DNA from: Mariniflexile maritimum
GTDB taxonomy: Bacteria; Bacteroidota; Bacteroidia; Flavobacteriales; Flavobacteriaceae
NCBI RefSeq assembly: GCF_009746565.1
Contig: NZ_WRPN01000002.1
Coordinates: 516,697-580,696, forward strand
Direction: 5' to 3'
Length of the DNA stretch: 64,000 nt
Below the pieces are notes generated by a model. That model ran no database searches. It was not told where the DNA came from and worked only from the letters and a program-made list of their open reading frames with translations. This document shows, one piece after another, positions 17,424 to 26,743 of the stretch. Positions within the stretch are counted from its first letter, which is position 1. Every line of letters starts with the position of its first letter. The position numbers were made by a program, and so were the translations under genes.

Positions 17424-17467
17424 GCGTTTATGAGGTTTGATTATTTCGGTAAAGATAGAAATCTATT

Positions 17468-18643
17468 TTAAGCTGAAACAATCTCTTTGTATAATCTGCT
17501 GCTTTCTATGATTTTATGAATATCGTCATCATTAACTTCTTTCTTTTTGTCGGCAAAATCCAAGAAGTTCAAATATATTTCATCCAGTTGAAGTTTTGTT
17601 AGGCCATACCCAATATTTTTGGCCCTGTACGCCAAGGCGGCACGACCACTACGGGCGGTTAGCACAATGGCCGATTCGGTGACGCCAACATCCTTTGGGT
17701 CGATAATCTCATAGGTTTCACGGTTTTTAATCACGCCATCTTGGTGGATTCCAGAGCTATGGGCAAAGGCATTGGCACCTACAATGGCTTTGTTAGGTTG
17801 TGTGTAAATGCCCATGCTATCGGACACCAATTGACTGATGCCATAGAGCATTTCCGTTTTTATGTGTGTGTCTAAATTCAAATAGGGGTGCTGTTTCAAG
17901 ATCATTACCACTTCCTCCAAAGCGGTGTTTCCGGCACGTTCGCCAATACCGTTAATGGTACATTCTATTTGGCGCGCCCCATTAATTACGCCTTCAATGG
18001 AGTTGGCGGTTGCCAATCCTAAATCGTTATGGCAATGGCACGATAAAATGGCTTTTTCAATACCTTTTACGTTTTCTTTTAAATATTTTATTTTGGCACC
18101 ATATTCGTGCGGCAAACAGTAGCCTGTGGTGTCTGGGATGTTTAAAACGGTGGCGCCCGCTTCAATGGCGGTTTCGCAAACGCGAGCTAAATAATCGTTA
18201 TCGGTTCTACCGGCATCTTCTGCATAAAATTCTACATCTTCTACAAAAGATTTTGCGTAACTTACGGCCTTGAAAGCACGTTCTAATATGGCATCTCTAT
18301 TGGAGTTAAATTTGAATTTTATATGGGAATCGGAAGTGCCAATTCCTGTGTGTATTCTGGGTGTTTTTGCGTATTTTAGGGCTTCGGCGGCAACTTTTAT
18401 ATCATTTTCAACAGAACGGGTTAAACCACAAACCGTTGCATGTTTTACAATTTTAGAAATGGCTTCAACCGATTTAAAATCGCCGGGGCTAGAAACAGGA
18501 AAACCGGCCTCGATAATATCGACACCTAATAAATCGAGCTGTTCGGCGATGATCAATTTTTGTTCGGTATTTAATTTGCAGCCTGGGACCTGCTCGCCAT
18601 CGCGAAGCGTTGTATCAAAAATTTGGACGTTTGTATTGGACAT
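17468..18643 (-). CDS. leuA: 2-isopropylmalate synthase, short form
   Basis: Condenses acetyl-CoA with 2-ketoisovalerate, first step of leucine synthesis. It has 391 residues and the HMGL-like TIM barrel: [13 protein letters not shown] at the N-terminus and the metal-binding HCHNDLGLA, then [14 protein letters not shown]. The C-terminal leucine-binding LeuA dimer domain of the roughly 500-residue enzymes is missing; only a short helical linker (about 320-391) remains. Feedback by leucine is therefore doubtful. Close relatives include citramalate and homocitrate synthases; the leuB partner favours the leucine role. Confidence 0.88.
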   Translation of the reverse strand: MSNTNVQIFDTTLRDGEQVPGCKLNTEQKLIIAEQLDLLGVDIIEAGFPVSSPGDFKSVEAISKIVKHATVCGLTRSVENDIKVAAEALKYAKTPRIHTGIGTSDSHIKFKFNSNRDAILERAFKAVSYAKSFVEDVEFYAEDAGRTDNDYLARVCETAIEAGATVLNIPDTTGYCLPHEYGAKIKYLKENVKGIEKAILSCHCHNDLGLATANSIEGVINGARQIECTINGIGERAGNTALEEVVMILKQHPYLNLDTHIKTEMLYGISQLVSDSMGIYTQPNKAIVGANAFAHSSGIHQDGVIKNRETYEIIDPKDVGVTESAIVLTARSGRAALAYRAKNIGYGLTKLQLDEIYLNFLDFADKKKEVNDDDIHKIIESSRLYKEIVSA

Positions 18644-18791
18644 TTAATAAAATAAATTTTTCTTTTGTAGTACGAATGTATATTTTGGTTTCCTAAAATG
18701 ATAATGCAACTCGCTTTTTTTACGATGTTTAACCTATGTGTGATGTAATTAAATAACTGAAAACCAGTTTTTTATAACTGTTTTTGAAACT

Positions 18792-20342
18792 ATGACAAAA
18801 GAACAAAAAGATAATTTGTTTGTGTTGGTAAAATCGCTTTCAAAGTCTGAAAAGCGACAGTTCAAACTTTATGTGGGTCGATTGGATGTTAATGAAGATT
18901 CCAAATTTTTAACGCTTTTCAACATTCTTGAAAAACTACCGGTTTATGATGAAACCGCCATTCTTAAAAAGGGCATCGTAAAAAAAGAACAGTTATCCAA
19001 TTTAAAGGCCCACTTGTACAAGCAAATTTTAATTAGTTTACGGTTAAACCCTTCGCACCAAAACATTCGCATCCAAATTCGCGAACAGTTGGATTTTGCA
19101 ACCATTCTTTATCACAAAGGCCTGTACAAACAAAGCTTAAAGATTTTAGAAAAAGCTAAAAACCTGGCCATTGCCAACGAGGAAAAAAATGTGGCCTATG
19201 AGATTGTTGAATTTGAGAAAATTATTGAATCGCAGTATATTACCAGAAGCTTAAGCAATCGTGCCGACGAGCTATCCATACAGGCCAAGGAACTAAGCCA
19301 ACAAAATGTCGTGGCAAGTAAGCTGTCCAATTTATCGCTGCAATTGTACGGCCTCTTTTTAAAAACAGGCTATGTAAAAAACGATAAGGAAAGTATGCGG
19401 GTTATCAAATATTTCAACGCCCGACTTCCAAAATACGACCTAAATACTTTAGGATTTCGCGAAAAACTGTGGCTCTACAAGGCTTATTTGTGGTACAGCT
19501 TTTTAACCGTCGATTTTTTATCGTCATACAAATACGCTACCAAATGGGTCGATCTGTTTTACGAAAATAAAGACCAAATTGTTTTGAACCCCGTTTTTTT
19601 CTTAAAGGGCAACCACTATTTGCTGGAAGCGCTGTTCTATTTAAGGCACTATGAAAAATTTAAGGAATCGCTGCTCAGGCTAGAAACCGTAACCAAGGAA
19701 AAATGGTTCCCTGTTGATGATAATCTGGACGGGTTGGCCTTTTTGTACATTTACAACAACAAATTCAATTTGCATTTTATTGAAGGTAGTTTTAAAGAAG
19801 GTTTGCCTTTGGTTGATGAGGTTTTAAAACGTTTGAAAGACTATCAAGACCGTATTGACGAGCACCACGTAATGGTGTTTTACTACAAAATTGCGAGCAT
19901 GTATTTTGGTGCTGGCGAACACAAAAAAAGCATTTTGTACTTAGAAAAAATAATAAACAACAAATCGTTGCACATGCGCGAAGACTTGTTGTGTTTTGCC
20001 AGGATACTTAATTTGGTGGCACATTATGAAGCGGGCATGGACTATAATTTGGATGTTTTAATAAGAAGCACTTATAAGTTCTTGATTAAAATGGAAGATT
20101 TGTATGATGTGCAAAGGGAATTTATTAAGTTTTTAAGGGGCTTGGGCGATATTTACCCTAATGAAGTAAGGAACGAATTTATTAAACTGCACGAAAAGCT
20201 CAAGGAATTTGAAAACGACCCCTACCAAAGTCGGGCATTTTTATATTTGGATATCATTTCCTGGCTAGAATCTAAAATCTGGAACCGCCCCATCGATTTG
20301 ATCATTCAAAACAAGTTTCAAAAACTGCGCACAGCCAAATGA
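18792..20342 (+). CDS. Conserved helical-repeat protein of unknown function
   Basis: A protein of 516 residues without signal peptide or transmembrane segments. It begins KEQKDNLFVLVKSLSKSEKR, with a short charged helix, then shows repeated amphipathic helix pairs of TPR type, such as TILYHKGLYKQSLKILEKA (about 110-128) and a later MYFGAGEHKKSILYLEKI. It is probably an alpha-solenoid binding protein in the cytoplasm. Similar unnamed proteins are common in flavobacteria, often as stand-alone genes. It is divergent from leuA and upstream of the methionine cluster, with no obvious link to either. No function can be assigned. Confidence 0.75.
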   Translation: MTKEQKDNLFVLVKSLSKSEKRQFKLYVGRLDVNEDSKFLTLFNILEKLPVYDETAILKKGIVKKEQLSNLKAHLYKQILISLRLNPSHQNIRIQIREQLDFATILYHKGLYKQSLKILEKAKNLAIANEEKNVAYEIVEFEKIIESQYITRSLSNRADELSIQAKELSQQNVVASKLSNLSLQLYGLFLKTGYVKNDKESMRVIKYFNARLPKYDLNTLGFREKLWLYKAYLWYSFLTVDFLSSYKYATKWVDLFYENKDQIVLNPVFFLKGNHYLLEALFYLRHYEKFKESLLRLETVTKEKWFPVDDNLDGLAFLYIYNNKFNLHFIEGSFKEGLPLVDEVLKRLKDYQDRIDEHHVMVFYYKIASMYFGAGEHKKSILYLEKIINNKSLHMREDLLCFARILNLVAHYEAGMDYNLDVLIRSTYKFLIKMEDLYDVQREFIKFLRGLGDIYPNEVRNEFIKLHEKLKEFENDPYQSRAFLYLDIISWLESKIWNRPIDLIIQNKFQKLRTAK

Positions 20343-20459
20343 AAATCACATGCCAGGGGTCGAACTTCAATAATTTTTGATAATTTTTTCATAAAAAATT
20401 AGGATTTTAAGTTTTTCTAACTGAATATTTGCACTCACAAAGTTCAAACACTTACTGAA

Positions 20460-20582
20460 ATGTTATCAAGAAAGGTGGAGGGATTAGACCCATTGAAGCC
20501 TTAGCAACCTCCCGACCTATCGGGGAAGGTGCTAAATTCTACTTAATTTTTAATTCATTTATTAAAAATTGGATAGATAACC
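20460..20582 (+). ncRNA. SAM-I (S-box) riboswitch upstream of metY
   Basis: Closing stem GTTATC (20462-20467) and GATAAC (20576-20581). The core reads ATCAAGAAAGGTGGAGGGA, then GAAGCC, then the joining AGCAACCTCCC, a P3 hairpin and GGTGCTAAATTC, matching the SAM-I consensus closely. A P4 arm is formed by AATTTTTAA / TTAAAAATT. It binds S-adenosylmethionine. The switch precedes metY by about 120 bases and probably controls metY, the fused metX/aspartokinase gene and metZ. No clear terminator was identified in the expression platform; the downstream stretch has a TTTTTTTC run. Confidence 0.92.
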
Positions 20583-20705
20583 AACAACTATTTTTTTCAA
20601 TAATAGTTATATTTCTTTTTAACATTTTTCTATTTTAAGTACATCAATAAAACGATGCATTTGGCTTTTGGTTTAATCAATTTATTAATTCAAAAAAAAA
20701 GAAAA

Positions 20706-21980
20706 ATGAGTACACAAAAATTTGCTACAAACGCTTTACATGCAGGGCACGATGTTAAAACCAATGGCGGTACCAGAGCGGTTCCCATTTATCAAACAAC
20801 GTCGTATGTTTTTAATGATACCGACCATGCGGCCAACCTGTTTTCATTAAAGGAACTCGGTTTCATTTATACACGTTTAAACAACCCGACCAACCAAATT
20901 TTGCAAGAACGTTTGGCGGCGGTTGAAGGAGGTATTGGTGCCGTTGTATTTGCATCGGGAACATCTGCAATTTCAACCGGTTTATTAACGCTTTTAAAGG
21001 CCGGCGACCATATTGTCGCATCAAGTAGTCTTTATGGTGGCACTTTTAATTTGCTAAACGTAACCTTGCCCAGATTAGGCATTACTACCACTTTTGTCGA
21101 TGCCGATAATCCTGATAATTTCGCATCAGCGGTACAAGAAAACACCCGTGCCTTTTTTGTGGAATCATTAGGAAACCCAAAATTGGATGTGCTCGATTTA
21201 AAGTCTATTTCAGTACATGCCAAAGCTGCGGGCGTACCTTTTATTGTTGATAATACTGTAGCAACTTCGGTGCTTTTAAACCCAATTGAGCATGGTGCAA
21301 ACCTTGTTATCCATTCATTAACAAAATATATTGGCGGTCAAGGCACATCATTAGGGGGAGCTATTATTGATGCGGGTACTTTTGATTGGGCCAACGGGAA
21401 ATTCCCAGAATTTACCCAGCCTTCAGCAGGCTACCATGGCTTAATTTATAGTGAGGCTTTAGGTGCCGCAGCCTATACTTTTAAATTGATTTTAGAAGGA
21501 TTAAGGGATTTTGGTGGTGCTTTAAGTCCGTTTAACGCCTTTCAAATTATTCAAGGTTTAGAAACATTGCCCGTTAGGATTAAACAACACAGCGCAAATG
21601 CTTTAGAACTTGCAAAATGGTTAGAACAACAGCCGGAAGTTGCTTGGGTAAATTATCCAGGTTTGGAATCGAGCAAATACAAAGCGTTGGCCGATAAATA
21701 TTTACCGAATGGCCAAAGCGGAATTGTTACGTTTGGGGCTAAAGGAGGTTTTGAGGCTGCTAAGAAAATTGCCGATAACACCAAATATTTTTCATTGTTG
21801 GCAAATATTGGCGATACAAAATCGCTCATCATCCACCCTGCAAGTACCACGCACCAACAACTAACCGAGGCTGAACAAGTTTCGGCAGGGGTGTCGCGGG
21901 ATCTCATCCGCTTGTCGGTTGGACTTGAGGATATTGAGGATTTGAAAGCCGATTTAAAAGAGGCGTTCAGCAATATTTAA
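20706..21980 (+). CDS. metY: O-acetylhomoserine sulfhydrylase
   Basis: PLP enzyme making homocysteine directly from O-acetylhomoserine and sulfide. It has 424 residues from the ATG at 20706, chosen because the family N-terminus (KFATNALHAGHD) follows at once; an in-frame ATG at 20655 would add an unrelated AT-rich stretch. Features are the insert SLKELGFIYTRLNNPT typical of the long MetY form, FASGTSAIS, DNTVATSVLLNPIEHGA and the PLP lysine in HSLTKYIGGQGTSLGG. It is the first gene after a SAM-I riboswitch and precedes the homoserine acyltransferase fusion that provides its substrate. Confidence 0.93.
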   Translation: MSTQKFATNALHAGHDVKTNGGTRAVPIYQTTSYVFNDTDHAANLFSLKELGFIYTRLNNPTNQILQERLAAVEGGIGAVVFASGTSAISTGLLTLLKAGDHIVASSSLYGGTFNLLNVTLPRLGITTTFVDADNPDNFASAVQENTRAFFVESLGNPKLDVLDLKSISVHAKAAGVPFIVDNTVATSVLLNPIEHGANLVIHSLTKYIGGQGTSLGGAIIDAGTFDWANGKFPEFTQPSAGYHGLIYSEALGAAAYTFKLILEGLRDFGGALSPFNAFQIIQGLETLPVRIKQHSANALELAKWLEQQPEVAWVNYPGLESSKYKALADKYLPNGQSGIVTFGAKGGFEAAKKIADNTKYFSLLANIGDTKSLIIHPASTTHQQLTEAEQVSAGVSRDLIRLSVGLEDIEDLKADLKEAFSNI

Positions 21981-22003
21981 TCGACCTGCAAGCTTGAATA
22001 ATC

Positions 22004-22034
22004 GACCTGCAAGGTTTCAAAAACCTTGTAGGTC
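22004..22034. repeat. Dispersed palindrome, CTGCAAGG family
   Basis: GACCTGCAAGGTTT faces AAACCTTGTAGGTC with a 3-base loop, the most perfect copy in the window (13 bp plus one G-T pair). A half copy, CGACCTGCAAGCTTG, lies just before it (21982-21996). It sits between metY and the fusion gene. Confidence 0.75.
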
Positions 22035-22058
22035 TTAAAAAAATTTACCATACCAATT

Positions 22059-25000
22059 TTGAAAACAAATTTGCAACATATCATCATCAAAAACTTTACG
22101 ACACAGAGTAAGGTGGTAAATCCAGAAATAAAGTTGAGTTATCAGCTATTTGGAAAATCTTTAGGTACAGCCCCTGTGGTGTTGGTAAACCATGCGCTTA
22201 CGGGCAACAGCAATGTAGCAGGTAAGGATGGTTGGTGGCAGGATTTGGTGGGCAATGATAAAGTAATTGACACCAAACTGTACACCGTGTTGGCCTTCAA
22301 CATTCCCGGAAACGGTTTTGACGGCTTTGTGATTGATAATTACAAGGATTTTGTGGCGCGCGATATTGCCAACATCTTTTTAATAGGTTTGAAAGAGCTG
22401 AAAATAGACAAGCTCTTTGCCCTTATTGGGGGCTCGTTGGGCGGCGGCATTGCTTGGGAAATGGCCGTTTTAAATCCCGATATTACCCAGCATTTAATAC
22501 CTGTGGCGACCGATTGGAAATCGACCGACTGGCTTATTGCCAACTGCCAAATACAAGAACAGTTTTTATTGAATTCCAGAAACCCCGTGCACGATGCGCG
22601 CATGCACGCCATGTTATGCTACCGTACGCCAGAATCTTTCAAGGAACGCTTCCAACGCTCCAAAAATGAGGAACTGGAAATCTTTAACGTAGAAAGCTGG
22701 TTGTTGCACCATGGCAACAAGTTGCAGGAACGGTTTCAGCTTTCGGCCTATAAATTAATGAACCAGTTGTTGAAAACCATCGATGTTACCAAAAACAGGC
22801 CAACCGATTTCAATGTGCTGGAAAACATCCACGGAAACATCCATATTGTGGGCGTGGATTCCGATCTGTTTTTCACGGCCGAAGAAAACCGGCAAACCCA
22901 CAAACAATTGGCGGTAAGCAACCCGAACGTAACCTATAACGAAATCCATTCGGTGCATGGGCACGATGCTTTTTTAATGGAATATGAACAATTGGAAAAA
23001 ATAGTAGAGGGCATTTTTGTGCCAAGTTCTAAAAAAAGACGCATGAAAGTATTAAAATTTGGAGGTAAATCGTTAGCAAACGGCCGCGGGTTGGATACCG
23101 TTATATCCACTATTGAAAAAAAGGTAACCGATGGAGAAAAAATAACCGTGGTGGTTTCGGCACGAAGCTCTGCAACCGACGATTTAGAGGATATTTTGAA
23201 TAAAGCCGTAAAAGGGCATCCGTATAAAGAAGTGCTGCGGGTTTTCAAAAACTACCAAACCGAACCGTTGAAGGACGTTGATTTTTCAAAAGAATTTTCA
23301 ACTTTAGATAAACTGTTTGAAGGGGTAAGTTTGTTGGGTGATTTCAGCAAAAAAACGAAAGATGAAATTTTAGCACAGGGCGAACTGCTTTCGGTAAAAT
23401 TAATTGCAGCGCTTTTAAATAATAAAGGTATTAAGGCCAATGCGGTGGATGCCAGGGAGCTGATTAAAACCGATGGCACCTTTGGCAATGCACAGCCCAT
23501 TTTGCAACTTTCAAAAGATAATGTCAAGAATTATTATAAGAAAAGTGGTAGCGATGTTATAAATATCGTTACGGGTTTTATAGCTTCAAATACCAAAAAT
23601 GAAACCACCACTTTGGGCAGAAACGGCAGCAATTATACCGCGGCCTTGTTGGCAAATTATTTGGATGCGGAAGAACTTCAAAATTACACGCACGTAAACG
23701 GCATTTATACGGCAAACCCCGATTTGGTTGAGGATGCCAAGAAAATTCGGGAACTATCGTTTAGCGAAGCCAATGAACTTGCCAATTTTGGCACCACGGT
23801 TCTGCACGCCAAAACCATCATTCCATTGGTGGAGAAAAATATCAACCTGCGTATTTTAAACACCTTTAACCCCGAGGATGAAGGCACGCTTATTACCGCA
23901 AAACCAAACGCTAAAGAGGTTACTTCTTTATCGATTTTAGATAATGTGGCCTTGTTGAATTTGGAAGGTCGCGGGTTGTTGGGTAAAAGTGGCGTTGATG
24001 CCCGAATTTTTGGAGCTCTGGCGAAACATCAAATTAGTGTGAGCATCATATCGCAAGGGTCTTCAGAACGTGGTATTGGGTTAATTATTGACGCAGAACA
24101 GGCCACTCAGGCGGTTATTGCCCTAGAACAGGAATTTGAAAGCGATTTTTACTCACAAGATGTTAATAAAATTGGGGTGGTTGACGATGTTTCGGTTATT
24201 TCCATTATCGGCATAGAGCTTAGTTCGTTCCACAAACCCTTCAACGCACTTATAAAAAACCAAATCACACCGTTACTTTTTAATAATACGGTAACGGGGA
24301 AAAACGTGAGCTTGGTGGTAAAAAAACACCAGCTTCATAAGGCGATGAACGTGATTCATGGTGAGATTTTCGGCATTTCAAAAAAAATAAACATCGCCAT
24401 TTTTGGCCATGGTTTGGTTGGAAGCGCTTTAATAAACCAAATATTAAAATCGAAGGGCGATATTGAAAAACGCAAAGGCATCAACCTGAATGTGTTTGCC
24501 ATTGGAAACTCCAAAAAACTGCTTTTAAACAAAAAAGGTGTTGATGAAAACTGGCAGGAAGCCATACAAACATCATCTTTAGAAAGCTCCATCGAGGCTG
24601 TTATCACGTTTGCCAAAAACCATCATTTGGAAAACTTAATTGCAGTTGATAATACGTCAAGTTCCCATTTTTACACAAACTATGTGCCACTGGTAGAAGC
24701 CGGTTTCGATTTGGTATCGTCCAACAAAATTGCCAATACCATTTCGTACCAGTTTTATACCGATTTGCGTGTTAAACTCAAGGAACTAAACAAGCAATAT
24801 CTCTACGAAACCACGGTAGGCGCGGGGTTGCCCTTAATTGATACCATAAGGCTGTTGCACGAATCGGGGGAAAATATCACCAGGATTAGGGGTGTTTTTT
24901 CGGGAACGCTCAGCTATTTGTTCAATAATTTTTCAGTTCAAAATAAACCATTTAGCGAAATCATTCAGGAAACCATCGATAAAGGTTTTACCGAACCCGA

Positions 25001-25460
25001 CCCAAGAGAAGATTTTTCAGGGAACGATGTTGCCCGAAAATTATTAATTTTAGCAAGGGAATTGGATTTGCAAAATGAATTTGAAAATGTTTCAGTACAA
25101 AATCTAATTCCAGAAGCCTATCGAAATATTTCCGTAAAAGAATTTTTGGGCCAGTTAGCTGTTTTAAATGACGAATTTCAAAAGCTAAAGGAAAATCAAA
25201 AACCAGCACATGTTCTTAGGTATGTGGGCGATTTGTCGGGCGATCTTTCCAAGGATAAAGGAAATCTGGAAGTAAAATTGGTGTCCATTCCAGAAGATAG
25301 CACCTTGGGCCATGTAAAAGGCTCGGATGCCATTTTTGAGATTTTCACCGAAAGCTACGGCGAACAACCCATTGTGATACAAGGTGCCGGCGCGGGCGCT
25401 GAAGTAACTGCACGGGGTGTTTTTGGGGATATATTAAGACTTTCAAAACATATAAATTAA
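22059..25460 (+). CDS. Homoserine acyltransferase-aspartokinase-homoserine dehydrogenase fusion
   Basis: A 1133-residue, three-domain protein. Residues 1-327 are a MetX-like alpha/beta hydrolase with catalytic triad Ser126 (GGSLGG), Asp269 (GVDSD) and His302 (GHDAFL), all in family positions. Residues 329-770 are an aspartokinase beginning KVLKFGGKSLANG, with tandem ACT segments (LNLEGRGLLGKSGVDARI, SVISIIGIELSS). Residues 776-1133 are homoserine dehydrogenase (IFGHGLVGSALI, ETTVGAGLPLIDT, GVFSGTLSYLFN). The common KFGGTS motif reads KFGGKS. The only plausible start is TTG at 22059. It thus joins steps one, three and the homoserine-activating step of methionine synthesis. It lies between metY and metZ, downstream of the SAM-I riboswitch. 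Confidence 0.9.
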   Translation: MKTNLQHIIIKNFTTQSKVVNPEIKLSYQLFGKSLGTAPVVLVNHALTGNSNVAGKDGWWQDLVGNDKVIDTKLYTVLAFNIPGNGFDGFVIDNYKDFVARDIANIFLIGLKELKIDKLFALIGGSLGGGIAWEMAVLNPDITQHLIPVATDWKSTDWLIANCQIQEQFLLNSRNPVHDARMHAMLCYRTPESFKERFQRSKNEELEIFNVESWLLHHGNKLQERFQLSAYKLMNQLLKTIDVTKNRPTDFNVLENIHGNIHIVGVDSDLFFTAEENRQTHKQLAVSNPNVTYNEIHSVHGHDAFLMEYEQLEKIVEGIFVPSSKKRRMKVLKFGGKSLANGRGLDTVISTIEKKVTDGEKITVVVSARSSATDDLEDILNKAVKGHPYKEVLRVFKNYQTEPLKDVDFSKEFSTLDKLFEGVSLLGDFSKKTKDEILAQGELLSVKLIAALLNNKGIKANAVDARELIKTDGTFGNAQPILQLSKDNVKNYYKKSGSDVINIVTGFIASNTKNETTTLGRNGSNYTAALLANYLDAEELQNYTHVNGIYTANPDLVEDAKKIRELSFSEANELANFGTTVLHAKTIIPLVEKNINLRILNTFNPEDEGTLITAKPNAKEVTSLSILDNVALLNLEGRGLLGKSGVDARIFGALAKHQISVSIISQGSSERGIGLIIDAEQATQAVIALEQEFESDFYSQDVNKIGVVDDVSVISIIGIELSSFHKPFNALIKNQITPLLFNNTVTGKNVSLVVKKHQLHKAMNVIHGEIFGISKKINIAIFGHGLVGSALINQILKSKGDIEKRKGINLNVFAIGNSKKLLLNKKGVDENWQEAIQTSSLESSIEAVITFAKNHHLENLIAVDNTSSSHFYTNYVPLVEAGFDLVSSNKIANTISYQFYTDLRVKLKELNKQYLYETTVGAGLPLIDTIRLLHESGENITRIRGVFSGTLSYLFNNFSVQNKPFSEIIQETIDKGFTEPDPREDFSGNDVARKLLILARELDLQNEFENVSVQNLIPEAYRNISVKEFLGQLAVLNDEFQKLKENQKPAHVLRYVGDLSGDLSKDKGNLEVKLVSIPEDSTLGHVKGSDAIFEIFTESYGEQPIVIQGAGAGAEVTARGVFGDILRLSKHIN

Positions 25461-25560
25461 CTTATAAACCGCAAATTCTCAAATTAAACGAAATATTTAG
25501 TCGTGAATTCCCCGAAAGATTGGGGCAACTAAATTAAAAATTTGCCGAATAAAGAACGAC

Positions 25561-26730
25561 ATGAGTAACGAAAAACAATTTGAAACCGAAGCCATAAGAA
25601 CACAACTGGAACGCACTGGGTTTTTAGAACATACCAGTCCTATTTATTTAACCTCCAGTTTTGTTTTTGAAGATGCCGAAGATATGCGTGCCTCCTTCGC
25701 CGAAGAAAAAGAGCGCAATATTTACAGCCGTTTTACCAACCCAAATACCTCCGAGTTTGTTGATAAAATTTGCAAGATGGAAGGTGCCGAAGCGGGTTAC
25801 GCTTTCGCCACGGGCATGTCGGCCGTATTTTCAACCTTTGCGGCGCTGTTAAAAAGTGGCGACCATATTGTATCGGCGCGTTCCATTTTTGGTTCTACGC
25901 ATAGCTTGTTTACTAAATATCTTCCCAAATGGCAGATTACAACAAGCTATTTCAATAGCAATGAACCCGAAACCATTGAAAGTTTCATCACGCCCAACAC
26001 GAAAATACTGTATGCCGAATCGCCCACCAATCCAGCTATTGATGTTATCGATTTGGAAATTTTAGGAAACATAGCCAAAAAGCACAATCTCATTTTAATA
26101 ATCGATAACTGTTTTGCAACGCCCTATTTACAGCAACCCATCAAATTTGGGGCGCATTTGGTCATTCATTCTGCCACAAAATTGATAGATGGCCAAGGGC
26201 GCGTTTTGGGCGGTGTTACGGTTGGTAATGCCAATTTAATTAGGGAAATCTATTTGTTTTCCCGAAATACGGGGCCTGCTTTATCGCCTTTTAATGCGTG
26301 GATGTTATCAAAAAGCTTGGAAACGCTTGCTGTAAGGGTCGATAAACATTGTGAAAACGCCATGAAAGTTGCCGAATTTTTGGAAAACCATCCGCAGGTC
26401 AATTGGGTAAAATACCCGTTCTTGAAATCGCATCCGCAGTACGAAGTAGCCAAAAAGCAAATGAAACTGGGTGGAAACATTGTCGCTTTTGAATTGAAGG
26501 GCGGCATTGAAGCCGGAAGAAAATTTTTAAATGCCATTAAAATGTGTTCGCTTTCGGCCAATTTGGGCGATACCCGAACCATTGTTACGCATCCTGCCTC
26601 TACCACGCACCATAGTTTGGCCGAAGCCGACAGGTTAATTGTAAATATTACCGATGGTTTGGTAAGGATTTCGGTAGGCCTGGAACATGTTGATGATATT
26701 ATTCAGGATTTGCAACAGGCGTTAATTTAG
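25561..26730 (+). CDS. metZ: O-succinylhomoserine sulfhydrylase-like trans-sulfuration enzyme
   Basis: Second Cys/Met-metabolism PLP enzyme of this cluster, 389 residues. It shows YSRFTNPNTSEF, FATGMSAVFSTFAALL, YAESPTNPAIDVID, IDNCFATPYLQQP and the PLP lysine in HSATKLIDGQGRVLGG, then HPASTTHHSLAEADR. The HSATKLIDGQGRVLGG form is typical of MetZ (O-succinylhomoserine sulfhydrylase) rather than cystathionine lyases. It follows the fusion gene by 100 bases that contain a CCCC/GGGG hairpin (25510-25525). The presence of both MetY and MetZ is redundant on paper; one may act on another substrate or as a lyase. Confidence 0.82.
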   Translation: MSNEKQFETEAIRTQLERTGFLEHTSPIYLTSSFVFEDAEDMRASFAEEKERNIYSRFTNPNTSEFVDKICKMEGAEAGYAFATGMSAVFSTFAALLKSGDHIVSARSIFGSTHSLFTKYLPKWQITTSYFNSNEPETIESFITPNTKILYAESPTNPAIDVIDLEILGNIAKKHNLILIIDNCFATPYLQQPIKFGAHLVIHSATKLIDGQGRVLGGVTVGNANLIREIYLFSRNTGPALSPFNAWMLSKSLETLAVRVDKHCENAMKVAEFLENHPQVNWVKYPFLKSHPQYEVAKKQMKLGGNIVAFELKGGIEAGRKFLNAIKMCSLSANLGDTRTIVTHPASTTHHSLAEADRLIVNITDGLVRISVGLEHVDDIIQDLQQALI

Positions 26731-26739
26731 CTATCTTTG
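26709..26739 (+). promoter_or_regulatory. Promoter giving a leaderless rrf2 transcript
   Basis: TTTG (26709-26712), 19-base spacer and TATCTTTG (26732-26739) match the Bacteroidota consensus. The ATG of the Rrf2 gene is at 26744, where transcription would begin, so the message would have no leader. The -33 element lies inside the metZ coding sequence. Confidence 0.65.
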
Positions 26740-26743
26740 CACC

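Noticed and set aside
18644..18791. Leucine attenuator before leuA
   Set aside because: No ATG-led ORF with Leu codons on the minus strand; only a short AACTG/CAGTT hairpin was found.
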